A DNA stretch of 64,000 nt from Chloropicon primus (GCA_023205875.1 CP060767.1:1-64000); one strand, 5' to 3'; shown: positions 47,550 through 57,582, counted from the first letter of the stretch. Numbers and translations are program-made. The notes: generated from the letters alone by a model not told the origin.

Positions 47550-48181
47550 GCCTGCACTCCCTCTCCCTCTGTTGTCCTCTCCTCTATCTTGCTTGTCCCC
47601 CACAACCACTCGTCGTGTCCAACACTTCCCCGAGCGAGGTTGAGTCACAAGTCACCCGACACTTGAGAAGAAGAAACAAGCTCAAACTTCCAAGGGTAAG
47701 GTATCCCTGGAAAAGGTCGTGACGCACAATGTTCTTGGTCTTCAAGCCCCTTGGTGCTCTTCCCTTGCGCGTACTCCACTCCAACGCAAGCCAAGCCAAG
47801 CCGAGCCGAGCCAAGCCAAGATCCAGTCTTGGTCAAGCCAGGGTTTGTTCCCATTTCAAATCCTTTCCTTGGGATCAACGGCCCTCCCTGAAAATTGGAC
47901 AACTTCAAATTTAAACTTGGAATATCGCTCCCCCAGGGTGAGCGGCAAGGAAGGACGCGCCCAAGACAAGCGTGCGGTGAGCAGCGGTGGGGACAGCAAG
48001 GGAAGGGAAAAGTGAATCAAGAAAACGAATATTCATCTCAACGGCTTTCGATTGATACCTTGGTTCGTGGGATTTGGACTCGAACGTCGCGAGCATCGTC
48101 AGATCAATCCATCCATCTCGAGGCAAAGGCCAGGGAGAGGAGGGGGATACACCAGAACTTTGTCTCGCAGTGGGGGATACG
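47550..48181. other. Divergent region, EF-hand gene and SAE2
   Basis: It contains a GCCAA/GCCGA pentamer run (47786-47820), a moderately AT-rich patch (47895-47930) and no coding signal. The SAE2 frame is open back to about 48074 but has no ATG before 48182. Confidence 0.55.
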
Positions 48182-49999
48182 ATGGTCGGAACGAGTGCTG
48201 AGGGTGCGAGGAGGGCGTGCAGGGAGAGCAAGGTGCTCGCGGTGGGGGCCGGGGGGATCGGTTGCGAACTCCTGAAGACTCTGGTCCTGTCCGGCTTCGA
48301 GGACATCACCCTGATCGATATGGATACGATAGAGATCAGTAACCTGAACAGGCAGTTTCTCTTCAGGAAGAAGCACGTGGGGCAGTCAAAGGCGGAGATG
48401 GCGCGGGAGGCCGCGCTCAAGATCGCTCCCAACGCCAAAATAAACGCTTTTCACGGAAACGTCAAGGGCGAGAAGTTCGACGTCGACTTCTTCAAGTCGT
48501 TTGACGTTGTCCTGAACGGCCTGGACAACCTGGACGCGAGGAGGCACGTCAACCGGATGACACTTGCAGCTGGGGTGCCTCTTGTGGAGTCTGGGACTGC
48601 GGGTTACAACGGCCAAGTCACGGTCCACAGGAAAGGGGAAACGGAGTGCTTCGAGTGCCAGCCAAAACCCGTGCCGAAGCAGTACCCCGTTTGCACGATA
48701 CGAAACACTCCGGACAAGCCCATCCATTGCATCGTGTGGTCAAAGGATCTGCTGTTTCCCGGTCTCTTCGGGGAGCCCACGCAAGCGAGCCAGGAGAACG
48801 GGGCCGGGGAGGAGAACGGGGCCGGGGGGGAGGAGAAGGACCTCGAGATCAGCACGAGGCAACCAGGCCAGTCGGCGCGCGACTACGGGGCCACGGTCCT
48901 TGGCGAGGTGTACCACGACGCCATCGCCAGGCTTGCGAGCCTGGAGGACATGTGGAAGGAGCGCGACCCCCCGAAGCCACTGGATTCGTCTCTCATCACC
49001 GCTGGCCTGGGCAAGGTGGCGAAGGCCTCCTCCGCGGGGGGTCCACGAGGGGCGGCGGGGGAGTCGGCGTCCCACGTCCTGGGCCTGACGAACTCCCACG
49101 CGGTGTGGACCGTCGAGGAGAGCGTGGCCGTCTTCGTGCTGACGATAGAGATCTTGTTGGAGCACCACGCCGCAAAGATAGGAATGCTTGGGTTCGACAA
49201 GGACTTTGATCTTTCGGTGGACTTTGTGGCCGCGGCGTCCAACCTTCGGTCGTTCTGCTACGGGATCCCCCAGCAGAGCAAGTTCGACGTCAAGGGACTG
49301 GCGGGGAACATCATCCACGCCATAGCGACGACGAACGCAATCATCTCCGGCTTGATCGTGTTGGAGGCCCAGAAGGTTCTCCTGAAGCAGTTCTCGGACG
49401 TCATGACCACCTTTGTGCAGCACAACCCCACGCGGGGCCGGCTGCTGCAGCGCATTCCGCCCCAGAAGCCGAACCCCAAGTGCTACGTGTGCTCCAAAGC
49501 CATGGTGAGGCTTGAGATCGACGTGAAAAAGATGACGCTGGGCCAGCTGGTGGACGAGGTGCTTTGCAAGTCCCTCGCCTTCAAGCACCCCACCGTGCTG
49601 GTGGGCCCAACGATGCACTTCGAGTCAGGAAACGACCTGGAAGACGACGAGGTCCTGCACTACGGGAAGCAGAGAAAGAAGATCCTCGCGGACCTCCCCG
49701 GCGGCCCCATCGCGCACAACGCCCTGGTCCAGGTGGAGGACTACTCTCAGGACATGAGCGTCGAAATTTTGGTGCAGCACAAGGTCTTTGAGGACGAGGG
49801 GAGCGCGGAGTTCTTCGCGGTCCACGGGGAGGTCAAGGGCAGGGAGGAGGGGGAGGAGGGGGGCGGCGACGAGGAGGGCGGCGACAGCGACGACGACGAC
49901 CTCTGCGTGGTCGTGGCGGAGGGGGAGGGAGCCAAGAGGAAGGACGCAGAAGAAGGGGAGGGGGAGAGGGAGTCCAAGAAGCAGAAGACTTTGATGTGA
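48182..49999 (+). CDS. SAE2: SUMO-activating enzyme E1 catalytic subunit 2 (Uba2)
   Basis: A 605-residue protein from ATG at 48182. The adenylation domain starts with VLAVGAGGIGCELLKTL and has DMDTIEISNLNRQFLF and LDNLDARRHVNR. Zinc ligands are in CFECQPKP and CYVCSKAM. The catalytic Cys is in YPVCTIRNTP (about residue 171), followed by IHCIVWSKDLLFP. A ubiquitin-fold domain (about 440-540) and an acidic Glu/Gly/Asp tail with a Lys-rich end (KKQKTL, likely nuclear signal) complete it. With SAE1 it activates SUMO and passes it to the E2 Ubc9. The linker after LFGE has an extra Gly/Glu repeat (ENGAGEENGAGGEE). It is intronless. Confidence 0.96.
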   Translation: MVGTSAEGARRACRESKVLAVGAGGIGCELLKTLVLSGFEDITLIDMDTIEISNLNRQFLFRKKHVGQSKAEMAREAALKIAPNAKINAFHGNVKGEKFDVDFFKSFDVVLNGLDNLDARRHVNRMTLAAGVPLVESGTAGYNGQVTVHRKGETECFECQPKPVPKQYPVCTIRNTPDKPIHCIVWSKDLLFPGLFGEPTQASQENGAGEENGAGGEEKDLEISTRQPGQSARDYGATVLGEVYHDAIARLASLEDMWKERDPPKPLDSSLITAGLGKVAKASSAGGPRGAAGESASHVLGLTNSHAVWTVEESVAVFVLTIEILLEHHAAKIGMLGFDKDFDLSVDFVAAASNLRSFCYGIPQQSKFDVKGLAGNIIHAIATTNAIISGLIVLEAQKVLLKQFSDVMTTFVQHNPTRGRLLQRIPPQKPNPKCYVCSKAMVRLEIDVKKMTLGQLVDEVLCKSLAFKHPTVLVGPTMHFESGNDLEDDEVLHYGKQRKKILADLPGGPIAHNALVQVEDYSQDMSVEILVQHKVFEDEGSAEFFAVHGEVKGREEGEEGGGDEEGGDSDDDDLCVVVAEGEGAKRKDAEEGEGERESKKQKTLM

Positions 50000-50042
50000 T
50001 TGAGCTTGTGAAATTAATAATTATACAACGTTTCGTTTTTTC

Positions 50043-50079
<37 letters not shown>

Positions 50080-50098
50080 TTGCCCTTGCCCCATGCCC

Positions 50099-50731
50099 TT
50101 ATTCTGGCTCCACCTTGGTCTTGAACAACCCGTAGCAGACGGAAACGAGGAGGAAGACGCCCAGGGTGGGCGTGAAGGCCGGGTAGACGGTGTTCACGAT
50201 GAAGTTGTCCACGTCCTCCGGCAGGAAACCGGATCCGGCGACGAGGAGGCCCTCCGCGAAGATCCCCACGAACAGGAAGGCCAGGACGGTGACGAAGTTC
50301 TCGTCGTACTTTTTGTACTGCTCCGCCGGCATCTTCGCGGGCCCCTTCGGGGCGTCGCCGCTCGGCGATCCGTCGTCGGTCTCGTACGCCTGCTGCTGCT
50401 CCCTCACCTCGCTCGCCCACGACGACCCCTTACGTGGGGGCACCACCTCCGCCACGACGGGCGAGGTGGTGGTGGAGGAGGAGGAGGGATCCTTGCCTTC
50501 ATCGTCGCCGTCGTTCTTGTTGCCGCTCTTCGGTTTCCCGAACCCCTTGCCTGCCCTCGCCACCACCGAGCCGAGCCGAGGAACCGAAACCGAAACGGTC
50601 TTGCTCCTCGAGGAGGAGGAACACCACCTGGTGGTGGTGGTGGTTCTGAGCGCGTCACGACAACAGCAAGGGCGACCGCAAGTCGCTACCGTCGCGTGCC
50701 TCGACACCACCATTGTTGCCGTCGTCGTCAT
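50099..50731 (-). CDS. LPA2-like photosystem II assembly protein, plastid
   Basis: A 210-residue protein from ATG at 50731 (MTTTATMVVSRH). A Thr/Ser/Arg-rich transit peptide is followed by an acidic/Pro linker, and then by two membrane helices: FVTVLAFLFVGIFAEGLLVA, with SGFLPEDVDNFIVNTVYP, then AFTPTLGVFLLVSVCYGLFK. The FLPE...YP.FTPT spacing is that of plant LPA2 (LOW PSII ACCUMULATION 2), a thylakoid protein that assists CP43 insertion in photosystem II assembly. The linker and transit peptide are poorly conserved, as expected. It is convergent with SAE2 at 99 bases, with a GT dinucleotide run (50046-50078) between the stops. Confidence 0.75.
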   Translation of the reverse strand: MTTTATMVVSRHATVATCGRPCCCRDALRTTTTTRWCSSSSRSKTVSVSVPRLGSVVARAGKGFGKPKSGNKNDGDDEGKDPSSSSTTTSPVVAEVVPPRKGSSWASEVREQQQAYETDDGSPSGDAPKGPAKMPAEQYKKYDENFVTVLAFLFVGIFAEGLLVAGSGFLPEDVDNFIVNTVYPAFTPTLGVFLLVSVCYGLFKTKVEPE

Positions 50732-51675
50732 GACACACACAGGTGAGTGAGCTGTTGTCCCTCTCCCCCAAAACTCTCAATCCAATCCAATCCAATCCAA
50801 AATCCAATACCAATCAATCAATCAATCAATCAATCCAGTTTGTTGTGTTGCTCCGTTGTTGTTGTTCCCTCCCGTGCGTTGCGCCAAGACCACAAGTCCG
50901 CAAGTCCGCAAGTCCGCAACGTCCCCCCTCCAGTCCGTCCCCCCTCCCCTCCCCCTCCCCCTATGTTTGGTGTTCCTTCTGGTCCTCGTCCTCGCCCTGG
51001 GTGTTGCCCTCCTCGTCCTCGTCCTCGTCGTGGTCGCGGTCCTCGTGGTCGCGGTCCTCGTCGTCGTGGTCCTCGTGGTCGTGGTCCTCGTCGTCGTGGT
51101 CCTCGTGGTCGCGGTCCTCGTGGTCGTGGTCCTCGTGGTCGTGGTCGTGTGGATGAAGGGAAGGTTCGTGCTCGGGCGTTAATTGATTTGCTAGATCTGT
51201 GGTGTGTGTCTCGTCCGTGTAGATATCTCATGTTGTGGGAGTGGATAACGATGAGACCCCTCGGGGCCGCCTCTCATCCACCAAATCAATTAACACCCGA
51301 GCACGAACGAAACCCAACAAAGAACGAACCAAGGAAGGAGGAACGAAAGAACAGGACAACAAACGACGACAACCGCGACGATAACCGCGACGAGCCACGC
51401 GAGAACCCTTGCCTTGGTGCCCTTCGCTTGCCTTGGCCACACCAGGGGAACCCAGTGGCGGGACACAAACACAAACAAAACACAAACACACACAACAAAA
51501 CACATAACCATACCATAGAGAGGGAAACGCCACGACACGGCACGACACGACCGTGCGGTCTGTTCCGTCTCTGTCTGCTTCCCCTCGAACCACCACGAGA
51601 AGCATCTCTGTCTCTTGTCTCTTGTCTCTTGTCTCTTGTCTGTTGTTTGCGAACTCTCTTAACTGAAGGACGAGG
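50732..51675. other. Divergent region with triplet repeats and an inverted repeat
   Basis: A 944-base spacer between two divergent plastid-protein genes. It has AATCC (50779-50800) and AATC (50811-50836) runs, CAAGTCCG repeats (50893-50920), an interrupted GTCGTGGTCCTC triplet tract (50983-51160), the inverted repeat at 51164-51308, a CACGA/CACGG pentamer run (51530-51552) and TCTCTTG heptamers (51607-51640). Open frames across the triplet tract are low complexity. Confidence 0.6.
51164..51308. repeat. Inverted repeat, 26-bp arms, 93-bp spacer
   Basis: The left arm is 51164-51189 and the right arm 51283-51308. Each reads GTTCGTGCTCGGG then GTTAATTGATTT on its own strand apart from one C/T mismatch. 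Pairing extends weakly a further 10 bases inward. No target-site duplication is obvious. It could be a MITE-like relic or a hairpin RNA source. Confidence 0.8.
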
Positions 51676-54063
51676 ATGAGGACGAGGATGAGGATGAGAG
51701 GGGAGGGGAAGGGGGTGGGACACCACCTCCTGAACCGGGCCAACACCGCGGGAGCAGCGAGAACGAGGACGACCAAGAGGGTGAACAGCTTGGCGTCCTC
51801 CTCGAATACCTGGGACCCTCTCAGGAGGAGGACGAACAACAACAACAACGACGACCCAACGACGACGTTGGCCACGCTCGTGGCGTCGTGCGGGAGGGAC
51901 AGGAGGGGAACGACGACGACCACCACCTTTGCGGCGACGTCGGAGGAGGTCGTGGCGAGCAACGGGGCGGAGCCACCCGTCAGCGTGAGCAACGGGAGCA
52001 ACGGCGCGACCAAGCTCGCCGTGAACGGGAACGGGGCCAGCCTCGCCAACGGCGCCTCGGTGAGCAGCAACGGGTCCGGCTCCGTGGCCCTCCCCGAGGG
52101 CCTCGAGGAGCGGAGCGAGGAGCCCGAGGCGACGACGGCGGCGACGGCGACCCGCGCCGCGGCCCAGCAGACCCCTGCCGCCGCGCTGGCCAGCGCCTCG
52201 GCGGCCCCGGACCGGTGGAGCCGGCTGAAGGAGACGAGCACGTTCAAGCGCACCGTGGAGATCTGGCGCTTCGTTTTCGTCTTCTTCTTCAAGCTCTGGG
52301 TGGTGAACTCGGCGTGGAGCTACAGCAAGGCCGACAGGGACAAGAGCGCCAAGAGGGGCATCAAGGAGGAGGCCAGGAGCGCGCGAACGGCGGAGTTGGC
52401 CAACTGGCTGAGGGAGAGGCTCGTGACCCTGGGCCCGACCTTCATCAAGATCGGGCAGCAGTTCTCGACGAGGAGCGACATCTTGTCCCCGGAGTTCATC
52501 GCCGAGCTGGTGAAACTCCAGGACAAGGTTCCGGCCTTCTCGTCCGAGCTGGCCCTGCAGACCATCGAGAGCGAGCTCGGCGTCGAGCACTGGAAGGAGA
52601 AGTTCTCCTACCTGGAGGCCGAGCCCATCGCCGCGGCGAGTCTGGGGCAGGTGCACAAGGCCGTGCTCCTGGACGGGGTCACGGACGTCGTGATCAAGGT
52701 GCAGAGGCCCGACCTCAAGGGGCTCTTCGACGTGGACACCAAGAACATCAGGTTCGTGGCGCAGATCTTGCAGGCCGTGGACCCGAAGACGGACGGGGCG
52801 GCCAGGGACTGGGTGGCAATCTACGACGAGTGCTGCAGGATCTTGTATCAGGAGATCGACTACAAGCTCGAGGGGGAGTACGCCGAAGGGTTCAGGAACA
52901 ACTTTTCTGACTTGCCGTGGGTCAAGGTTCCAAAGGTTTACTGGGACCTGACCTCGGAGAAGATCCTGACCCTGGAGTACAGCCCGGGCATCAAGGTCTC
53001 CGACAAGCAGGCCTTGGTCGCCAAGGGCGTGGATCCCGCAGTCATCGCGAGGTACTCGGTCGAGTGCTACCTGCAGCAGATCCTGGTCAAGGGCCTGTTT
53101 CACGCCGACCCTCACCCGGGTAACATCGCCGTGGACGCGAGCAATCCCGCGGACCCAAAGCTCATCTTTTACGACTTTGGAATGATGGGAAGGATCCCGA
53201 ACAACATTAGGAAGGGTCTTGCAGACTTCTTCTACGCCGTCTACAGCAATGACGTCGACGCTGCACTGGATGGGCTGGTGGCAATGAATGTTTTGGTTCC
53301 GAACGCCAACGCGGACATGACCGCAATCAGGAGAACCGGGAGGTTCTTCCTCGACACCTTCAAGACGAGGCTCAGGGAGCAAAGGGAGCAGAGGAAGAAG
53401 ATGAAGGCCCAGTTCGGCGGCAGGGACGGGAGCAAGGCCAAGTCGAAGGAAGAGAAGGCCGAGACGAGGAAGAAGATCTTGTCAAACATCGGGCAGGACC
53501 TCCTGGTCGTGGCCAACGACCAGCCCTTCAGGTTCCCAGCCCTTTTCACCTTTGTGGTGAGGGCGTTCTCGGTCCTGGATGGCATCGGCAAGCAGCTGGA
53601 CCCGAGGTTTGACATCAGCGAGATTTCGGCGCCTTACGCCAGGGACTTGCTCTTGGAGCAGAGGCCGGGGTTCTCCAAGCTGAAGGACAACTACGAGAAG
53701 GGAGCAAAGAGGCAGTGGGATGCCACGAAAGGCCTCTTTGTCGCCCCGCTGAAAATTAACAAGATTGAGGGTATCTTGGATTCGCTGTCGGCGGGCGACA
53801 CCAAGTTGAGGGTAAGGGCCCTTGAAGCGGAGAGGGCGCTTCAGAGGGTGTCCATCATGCAGACGATTACGGTTTGCGTAGTCATGGCTGCAGTTTCTCT
53901 GAATACGGCGACTTTGCTTTCTATTGTAGCGAACACAGCCCCTCCTCTCGTGAGGTCGGCCTGTTTCGCCTTCAGCGCCGTCTTTGGTCTCATGACTTTC
54001 AAGAACTTAGCGACTCTATCCAAGCTCAACAAGAAGGAGAGAAAAATTAGCGGAATGGTGTGA
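51676..54063 (+). CDS. ABC1K-family atypical kinase, plastid, ABC1K7/8-like
   Basis: A 795-residue protein from ATG at 51676. An Arg/Thr/Ser-rich transit peptide starts with a Met-Arg run (MRTRMRMRG). The UbiB/ABC1 kinase core has the KxGQ motif PTFIKIGQQFSTRSD (about 257), the Ala-rich loop IAAASLGQVHKA (about 319), VVIKVQRP, the catalytic loop FHADPHPGN (about 478) and YDFGMMG (about 500). The C-terminal region (DQPFRFPALFTFVVRAFSVL, KLRVRALEAERAL, two membrane helices, LNKKERK) matches plant ABC1K7/ABC1K8 (SIA1/OSA1) rather than ABC1K1/3. These are chloroplast-envelope or plastoglobule proteins linked to iron, oxidative stress and lipid balance. A Lys-rich insert at about residues 575-600 is unusual. 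Confidence 0.93.
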   Translation: MRTRMRMRGEGKGVGHHLLNRANTAGAARTRTTKRVNSLASSSNTWDPLRRRTNNNNNDDPTTTLATLVASCGRDRRGTTTTTTFAATSEEVVASNGAEPPVSVSNGSNGATKLAVNGNGASLANGASVSSNGSGSVALPEGLEERSEEPEATTAATATRAAAQQTPAAALASASAAPDRWSRLKETSTFKRTVEIWRFVFVFFFKLWVVNSAWSYSKADRDKSAKRGIKEEARSARTAELANWLRERLVTLGPTFIKIGQQFSTRSDILSPEFIAELVKLQDKVPAFSSELALQTIESELGVEHWKEKFSYLEAEPIAAASLGQVHKAVLLDGVTDVVIKVQRPDLKGLFDVDTKNIRFVAQILQAVDPKTDGAARDWVAIYDECCRILYQEIDYKLEGEYAEGFRNNFSDLPWVKVPKVYWDLTSEKILTLEYSPGIKVSDKQALVAKGVDPAVIARYSVECYLQQILVKGLFHADPHPGNIAVDASNPADPKLIFYDFGMMGRIPNNIRKGLADFFYAVYSNDVDAALDGLVAMNVLVPNANADMTAIRRTGRFFLDTFKTRLREQREQRKKMKAQFGGRDGSKAKSKEEKAETRKKILSNIGQDLLVVANDQPFRFPALFTFVVRAFSVLDGIGKQLDPRFDISEISAPYARDLLLEQRPGFSKLKDNYEKGAKRQWDATKGLFVAPLKINKIEGILDSLSAGDTKLRVRALEAERALQRVSIMQTITVCVVMAAVSLNTATLLSIVANTAPPLVRSACFAFSAVFGLMTFKNLATLSKLNKKERKISGMV

Positions 54064-54156
54064 AGACATGTCCATTATGTTTTGTTACTCTTAAGATTTT
54101 TTTTTCACTTTTATGTTTTTTACACAGTTGTCCTTTCGACCAAGCGATCAAGGCAC

Positions 54157-55450
54157 TTAGCCTTCTTCCATGGGCTGCTGCTCCTCCGCTTGGCCGTCTC
54201 CTCCCGCGGCGCCGGTCTCCGTGGTAGGTGCCTGGGTTGGAACGGAAGGCAAGTCGCCAGCACCGTCCCCGCCCTGAGAGGTGTCGATGGACATCTCCGC
54301 CTCTGCTGCGGCGGCGCCGGTCGCCTCCTCCTGCTCGCTGTGGATCGCATCCACGTACTCTGCAATGTCGTCCCCATCCAATACAAGCAAGGGTTTCCCC
54401 TCTCCCACCAAGGCCACCGTGCAGTTCTGTTTGGTCAGCTTGCCGTCCTTGTCGTCGGCCTTCCTGGTTCCGCAGGACTCCTCCAGGGCCCTCAGCGCGT
54501 GCTTGACGAGTTCGTCCAAGTCGCACTTCTCGAAGTCGTCGAGCTTCTTCTCCAAGTACGTCTTGGAGGCCTGGGAGCGGGCCCCCATGGCGATGGCGTA
54601 GTACTCCCAGTAATTTCCAGAGGGGCACGTCTGGAACAAGTGCGGCCCGGTCTGATCGTGGCCAATGCAAAGGAGCCCGACCCCGAACGGCCTCTTCCAA
54701 GAGCGAGCCGTCGCAACTTGGTGCCTATCCGCAACGTCCCTGACCAGCCTCGCCACGGGGAGAGGGGACTCGTACACGAACTTGTGGTTCAGGCACTCGT
54801 TTCTCATGTACCTGCACAAGATTCTTCCGTCCGCGATGAGGCCGGACACGGCTATGCCCACGTGGTTGTCGATTTTGAACACCTTCTTCTGGTAGGACGA
54901 CAGGTCGGCGTCCTGGGAGAGCTTCAAAGCAGCGAGGACTGCGTGCGTTTTGTTCTGTTGTTGAAGAGAAGAGAGCGCCACCACAAAAAAATGAGAGAGT
55001 CAGACCCTAAAACCTCCAGCAGCAAGAGAGAGAGAGGGGGGGAGCAGTCGACCGGCTCCCCGGGCCCTTGTGTGACTCACCCTTATTCCAACCGCGCACC
55101 CTCCTTGCTTGACGGCTTCCATGGCATACTCGACTTGAAAGATACGTCCTTGGGGACTCCAAGTCGTCACGTCGGTATCGTACTGCGAAAGCAAAAGAAA
55201 GACAAAGAACGAAAAAACATTTCGTCAGTCAGTCCCGCCATACCATCCAAGGACACGTCGGTACACGAGTACGATCGATCTCGCCTCCGATCTCTCGCCT
55301 CCGATCTCTCGTTGGGTTCGTCTTCCTCGCTTCCCCCCACCGCCCCTCTCTGGATGGCGTGGCATGGCATGGCGTGGCACATGGATCTCCCTCGAGCGAC
55401 CCACCCGCTGGCCTCCTCCTCCTCTCCTCACTCACCTGGTTCCTAAACAT
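54157..55450 (-). CDS. PAF1: 20S proteasome subunit alpha-6 (PSMA1/PAF)
   Basis: Exons 55436-55450, 55081-55182 and 54157-54954 on the minus strand give 304 residues. The first coding exon is only 15 bases (MFRNQ). Introns are 253 and 126 bases with GTGAGT donors and GCAG/ACAG acceptors. Joined, the N-terminus reads [20 protein letters not shown], then [12 protein letters not shown] and [13 protein letters not shown], the proteasome alpha signature. Also [38 protein letters not shown] and the C-terminal strand [14 protein letters not shown]. The about 45-residue acidic Ala/Gly/Glu tail (ending QQPMEEG) is longer than usual. It is an outer-ring structural subunit of the 20S core. Confidence 0.96.
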
Positions 55451-56022
55451 AGTTCACGGATGGATCTCTCTCTCTCTCTCTCTCTCTCTCGCTTCTCTCG
55501 CCTCTCTCGCCTCTGTGCGTGCGTGCGTACGTGTCGCTCTCGTCCCTTTCCCGACGGACACCAGGAGTAACAAGCCAAGCCGCCTCAACCTAAACCACAC
55601 CTCTCTCTCTCCTCTCTCTTCCGATCGATCGCGCGGCGGTCTGATCGGTCTTCTGGCGCTCTCGATCGATCGCTGGGTTCGCTTCTTTCGCTCTCCGGCC
55701 TCGAGGTCGTGTTTTAGGTGTACGGGTGAAACCCTAATGACGGCGATGGAGCGTCTCTGAAGAAGCGAACGGAGGGGGGCGACCAAGAGGGAAGGGAAGG
55801 TAAGGGGGGAGAGGGTGTTAAAGGGGGGGAACGAGGAACGAGGGGGGAGAAAGGGAAATGGGGAGACAGAGAATTGTGTGAAGGACATTCAGGGCTTTCC
55901 AAAGAGGGGTCGGGGGAAGGAATTGGACACGGTTTGAGCATGGAACGAGGGACTAACTTGTGTGGCTTGTCTGTTTGAATGGCATGGCATGGCATGGCGT
56001 GGCGTGACGTGGACAGAAGAGG
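55451..56022. other. Divergent promoter region, proteasome alpha-6 and MPP-beta
   Basis: A CT dinucleotide run (55469-55490), GATCGATC patches near 55622 and 55662, a telo-box (55729-55737), GGGGAG purine stretches (55770-55865) and a GGCAT/GGCGT pentamer run (55981-56005) ending 17 bases before the MPP-beta ATG. No gene was seen. Confidence 0.55.
55729..55737 (+). promoter_or_regulatory. Telo-box AAACCCTAA
   Basis: An exact plant-type telo-box between two divergent housekeeping genes (279 bases from the proteasome ATG, 286 from the MPP-beta ATG). A role in co-regulated growth expression is inferred by analogy with plants. Confidence 0.45.
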
Positions 56023-57549
56023 ATGGCTTCCGGTATGAGACTGGGCGCGGCCTTGTTGGGATGCAGAGCCCTGGCCCTCGAGGGGGTGAAGAAGGGACGG
56101 GACGGGGTGAAGCGAGTGTACTCGTCACTCGTTCAAGCGGAAAAGAACGAAGTGTTCACGAAATATGGTACGCCAGTGCCACAGGCACACAGCTTTTTGC
56201 CTGCATTGGGATACGTGCCTCAGGTGAAGGTGACTACCTTGGAGAACGGGTTGAGAGTGGCGACGAGCGCTACCGCTAGCGCGGAGACTGCCGCGGTTGG
56301 CGTTTGGATTGACGCCGGAAGCAGGTTCGAGCTCGCGTCGGATAACGGGGCTGCCCACTTCCTGGAACACATGGCTTTCAAGGGCACGGAGAAGAGGACG
56401 GCCCGCTCGCTGGAGCAAGAGATTGAAAACATGGGAGGCCACCTCAATGCTTACACGTCGAGGGAGCAGACCACGTACTGGGCCCGCGTGATGAAGAAGG
56501 ACACGGGTAAGGCCTTGGACGTCATTGCGGATATTTTGCAGAACCCCAAACTAGAGGAGAGCGCCATCGAGAGGGAGAAGGGCGTTATCTTGAGAGAGAT
56601 GGAGGAGGTGGAGAAGATGCCAGAGGAGGTACTTTTCGACCACCTCCACGCCACGGCTTTCCAGAACACCAGCCTTGGCCGCACCATCTTGGGACCTGCC
56701 GCGAACGTCGAAGGAATGACGAGGGACATGCTTTCCAACTACATCAAGACCCACTACACCGCGCCACGCTTCGTTGTCTCTGCGACGGGAGCCGTGGACC
56801 ACGACGAGATCGTCGAGCTCTCCAAGAAGCTCTTCGGCGACCTTCCAACTGGCGACGGGGCCACCAGCGAGACCTTCTTGGCGTCCGGTCCAGGCCACTT
56901 CACTGGCTCGGAGGTCAGATTTAGGGACCCTGACGAGAAGAAGCTCCACTTTGCTGTGGCGGTCCAGGGCCTGCCTTGGACTGACGCTGATTCCATCCCA
57001 TTGATGCTGATGCAGATCATTCTCGGCGGCTGGTCTTCCAGCGGCTACGGCGACATCGCCTCCGGAAGCATTCATGGATCGTCCAGGCTTGCTTCTAAGG
57101 TCGCGGAGAACAAGCTTGCCGACAGCGTCTCGGCCTTCAACACCCACTACGCGGACACCGGGTTGTTCGGTATGACCGCCGTGTGCGACCCTGCCAAGGC
57201 CCAGGAGCTCGCGTGGGTTATGATGTACGAGTTCGCAAAGTTGTCCTACGAGGTCGAGGAGAGCGACTTGGAGAGAGCGAAGACTGCTTTGAAGGCGGGT
57301 CAGCTCATGGGAGTCGACAGCATCTGCCCATTGGCCGAGGACATCGGAAGGCAGCTCATCACTTACGGAAGGTACATGCCAAAGACCGAGCTCTTTGAGC
57401 GCATCGACTCTGTCTCCGTGGACACCATCAAGGAGGTCGCCAACCGTGTGATTTATGACCAGGACGTCGCCATTGCCGCTGTGGGTGACACCACCATCCT
57501 CCCAGATTACAACTGGTTCAGGAGACACACGTACTGGCTGAGGTATTAA
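56023..57549 (+). CDS. Mitochondrial processing peptidase beta subunit
   Basis: A 508-residue protein from ATG at 56023 with a mitochondrial presequence (MASGMRLGAALLGCRAL). The M16 inverted zinc motif HFLEH lies at about residue 112 in NGAAHFLEHMAFKGTEKR, followed by GGHLNAYTSREQTTYW and the downstream acidic zinc ligand in the EREKGVILREMEEVE region. FKGT, TAFQNTSLGRTILGP and the C-terminal RYMPKTELFERIDSV fit MPP-beta. The subunit cleaves presequences from imported proteins, and in plants it doubles as a core subunit of respiratory complex III. All zinc ligands are present, so it is the catalytic beta rather than the alpha subunit. Strong codon bias suggests high expression. Confidence 0.96.
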   Translation: MASGMRLGAALLGCRALALEGVKKGRDGVKRVYSSLVQAEKNEVFTKYGTPVPQAHSFLPALGYVPQVKVTTLENGLRVATSATASAETAAVGVWIDAGSRFELASDNGAAHFLEHMAFKGTEKRTARSLEQEIENMGGHLNAYTSREQTTYWARVMKKDTGKALDVIADILQNPKLEESAIEREKGVILREMEEVEKMPEEVLFDHLHATAFQNTSLGRTILGPAANVEGMTRDMLSNYIKTHYTAPRFVVSATGAVDHDEIVELSKKLFGDLPTGDGATSETFLASGPGHFTGSEVRFRDPDEKKLHFAVAVQGLPWTDADSIPLMLMQIILGGWSSSGYGDIASGSIHGSSRLASKVAENKLADSVSAFNTHYADTGLFGMTAVCDPAKAQELAWVMMYEFAKLSYEVEESDLERAKTALKAGQLMGVDSICPLAEDIGRQLITYGRYMPKTELFERIDSVSVDTIKEVANRVIYDQDVAIAAVGDTTILPDYNWFRRHTYWLRY

Positions 57550-57582
57550 ACGTTAGATTAAGATTTAAAAGTTCGATGTCAT

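Noticed and set aside
45060-47666. 868-residue plus-strand open frame antisense to the EF-hand gene
   Set aside because: It mirrors the EF-hand gene, is Val/Leu/His/Pro/Arg-rich without domains, and exists because codons that read as stops on the other strand (TTA, CTA, TCA) are rare in these GC-rich genes.
50856-51231. Val/Leu- or Arg/Gly/Pro-rich frames over the GTC/GTGG tract
   Set aside because: All frames of the triplet tract are open on both strands, and the predicted peptides are pure repeats.
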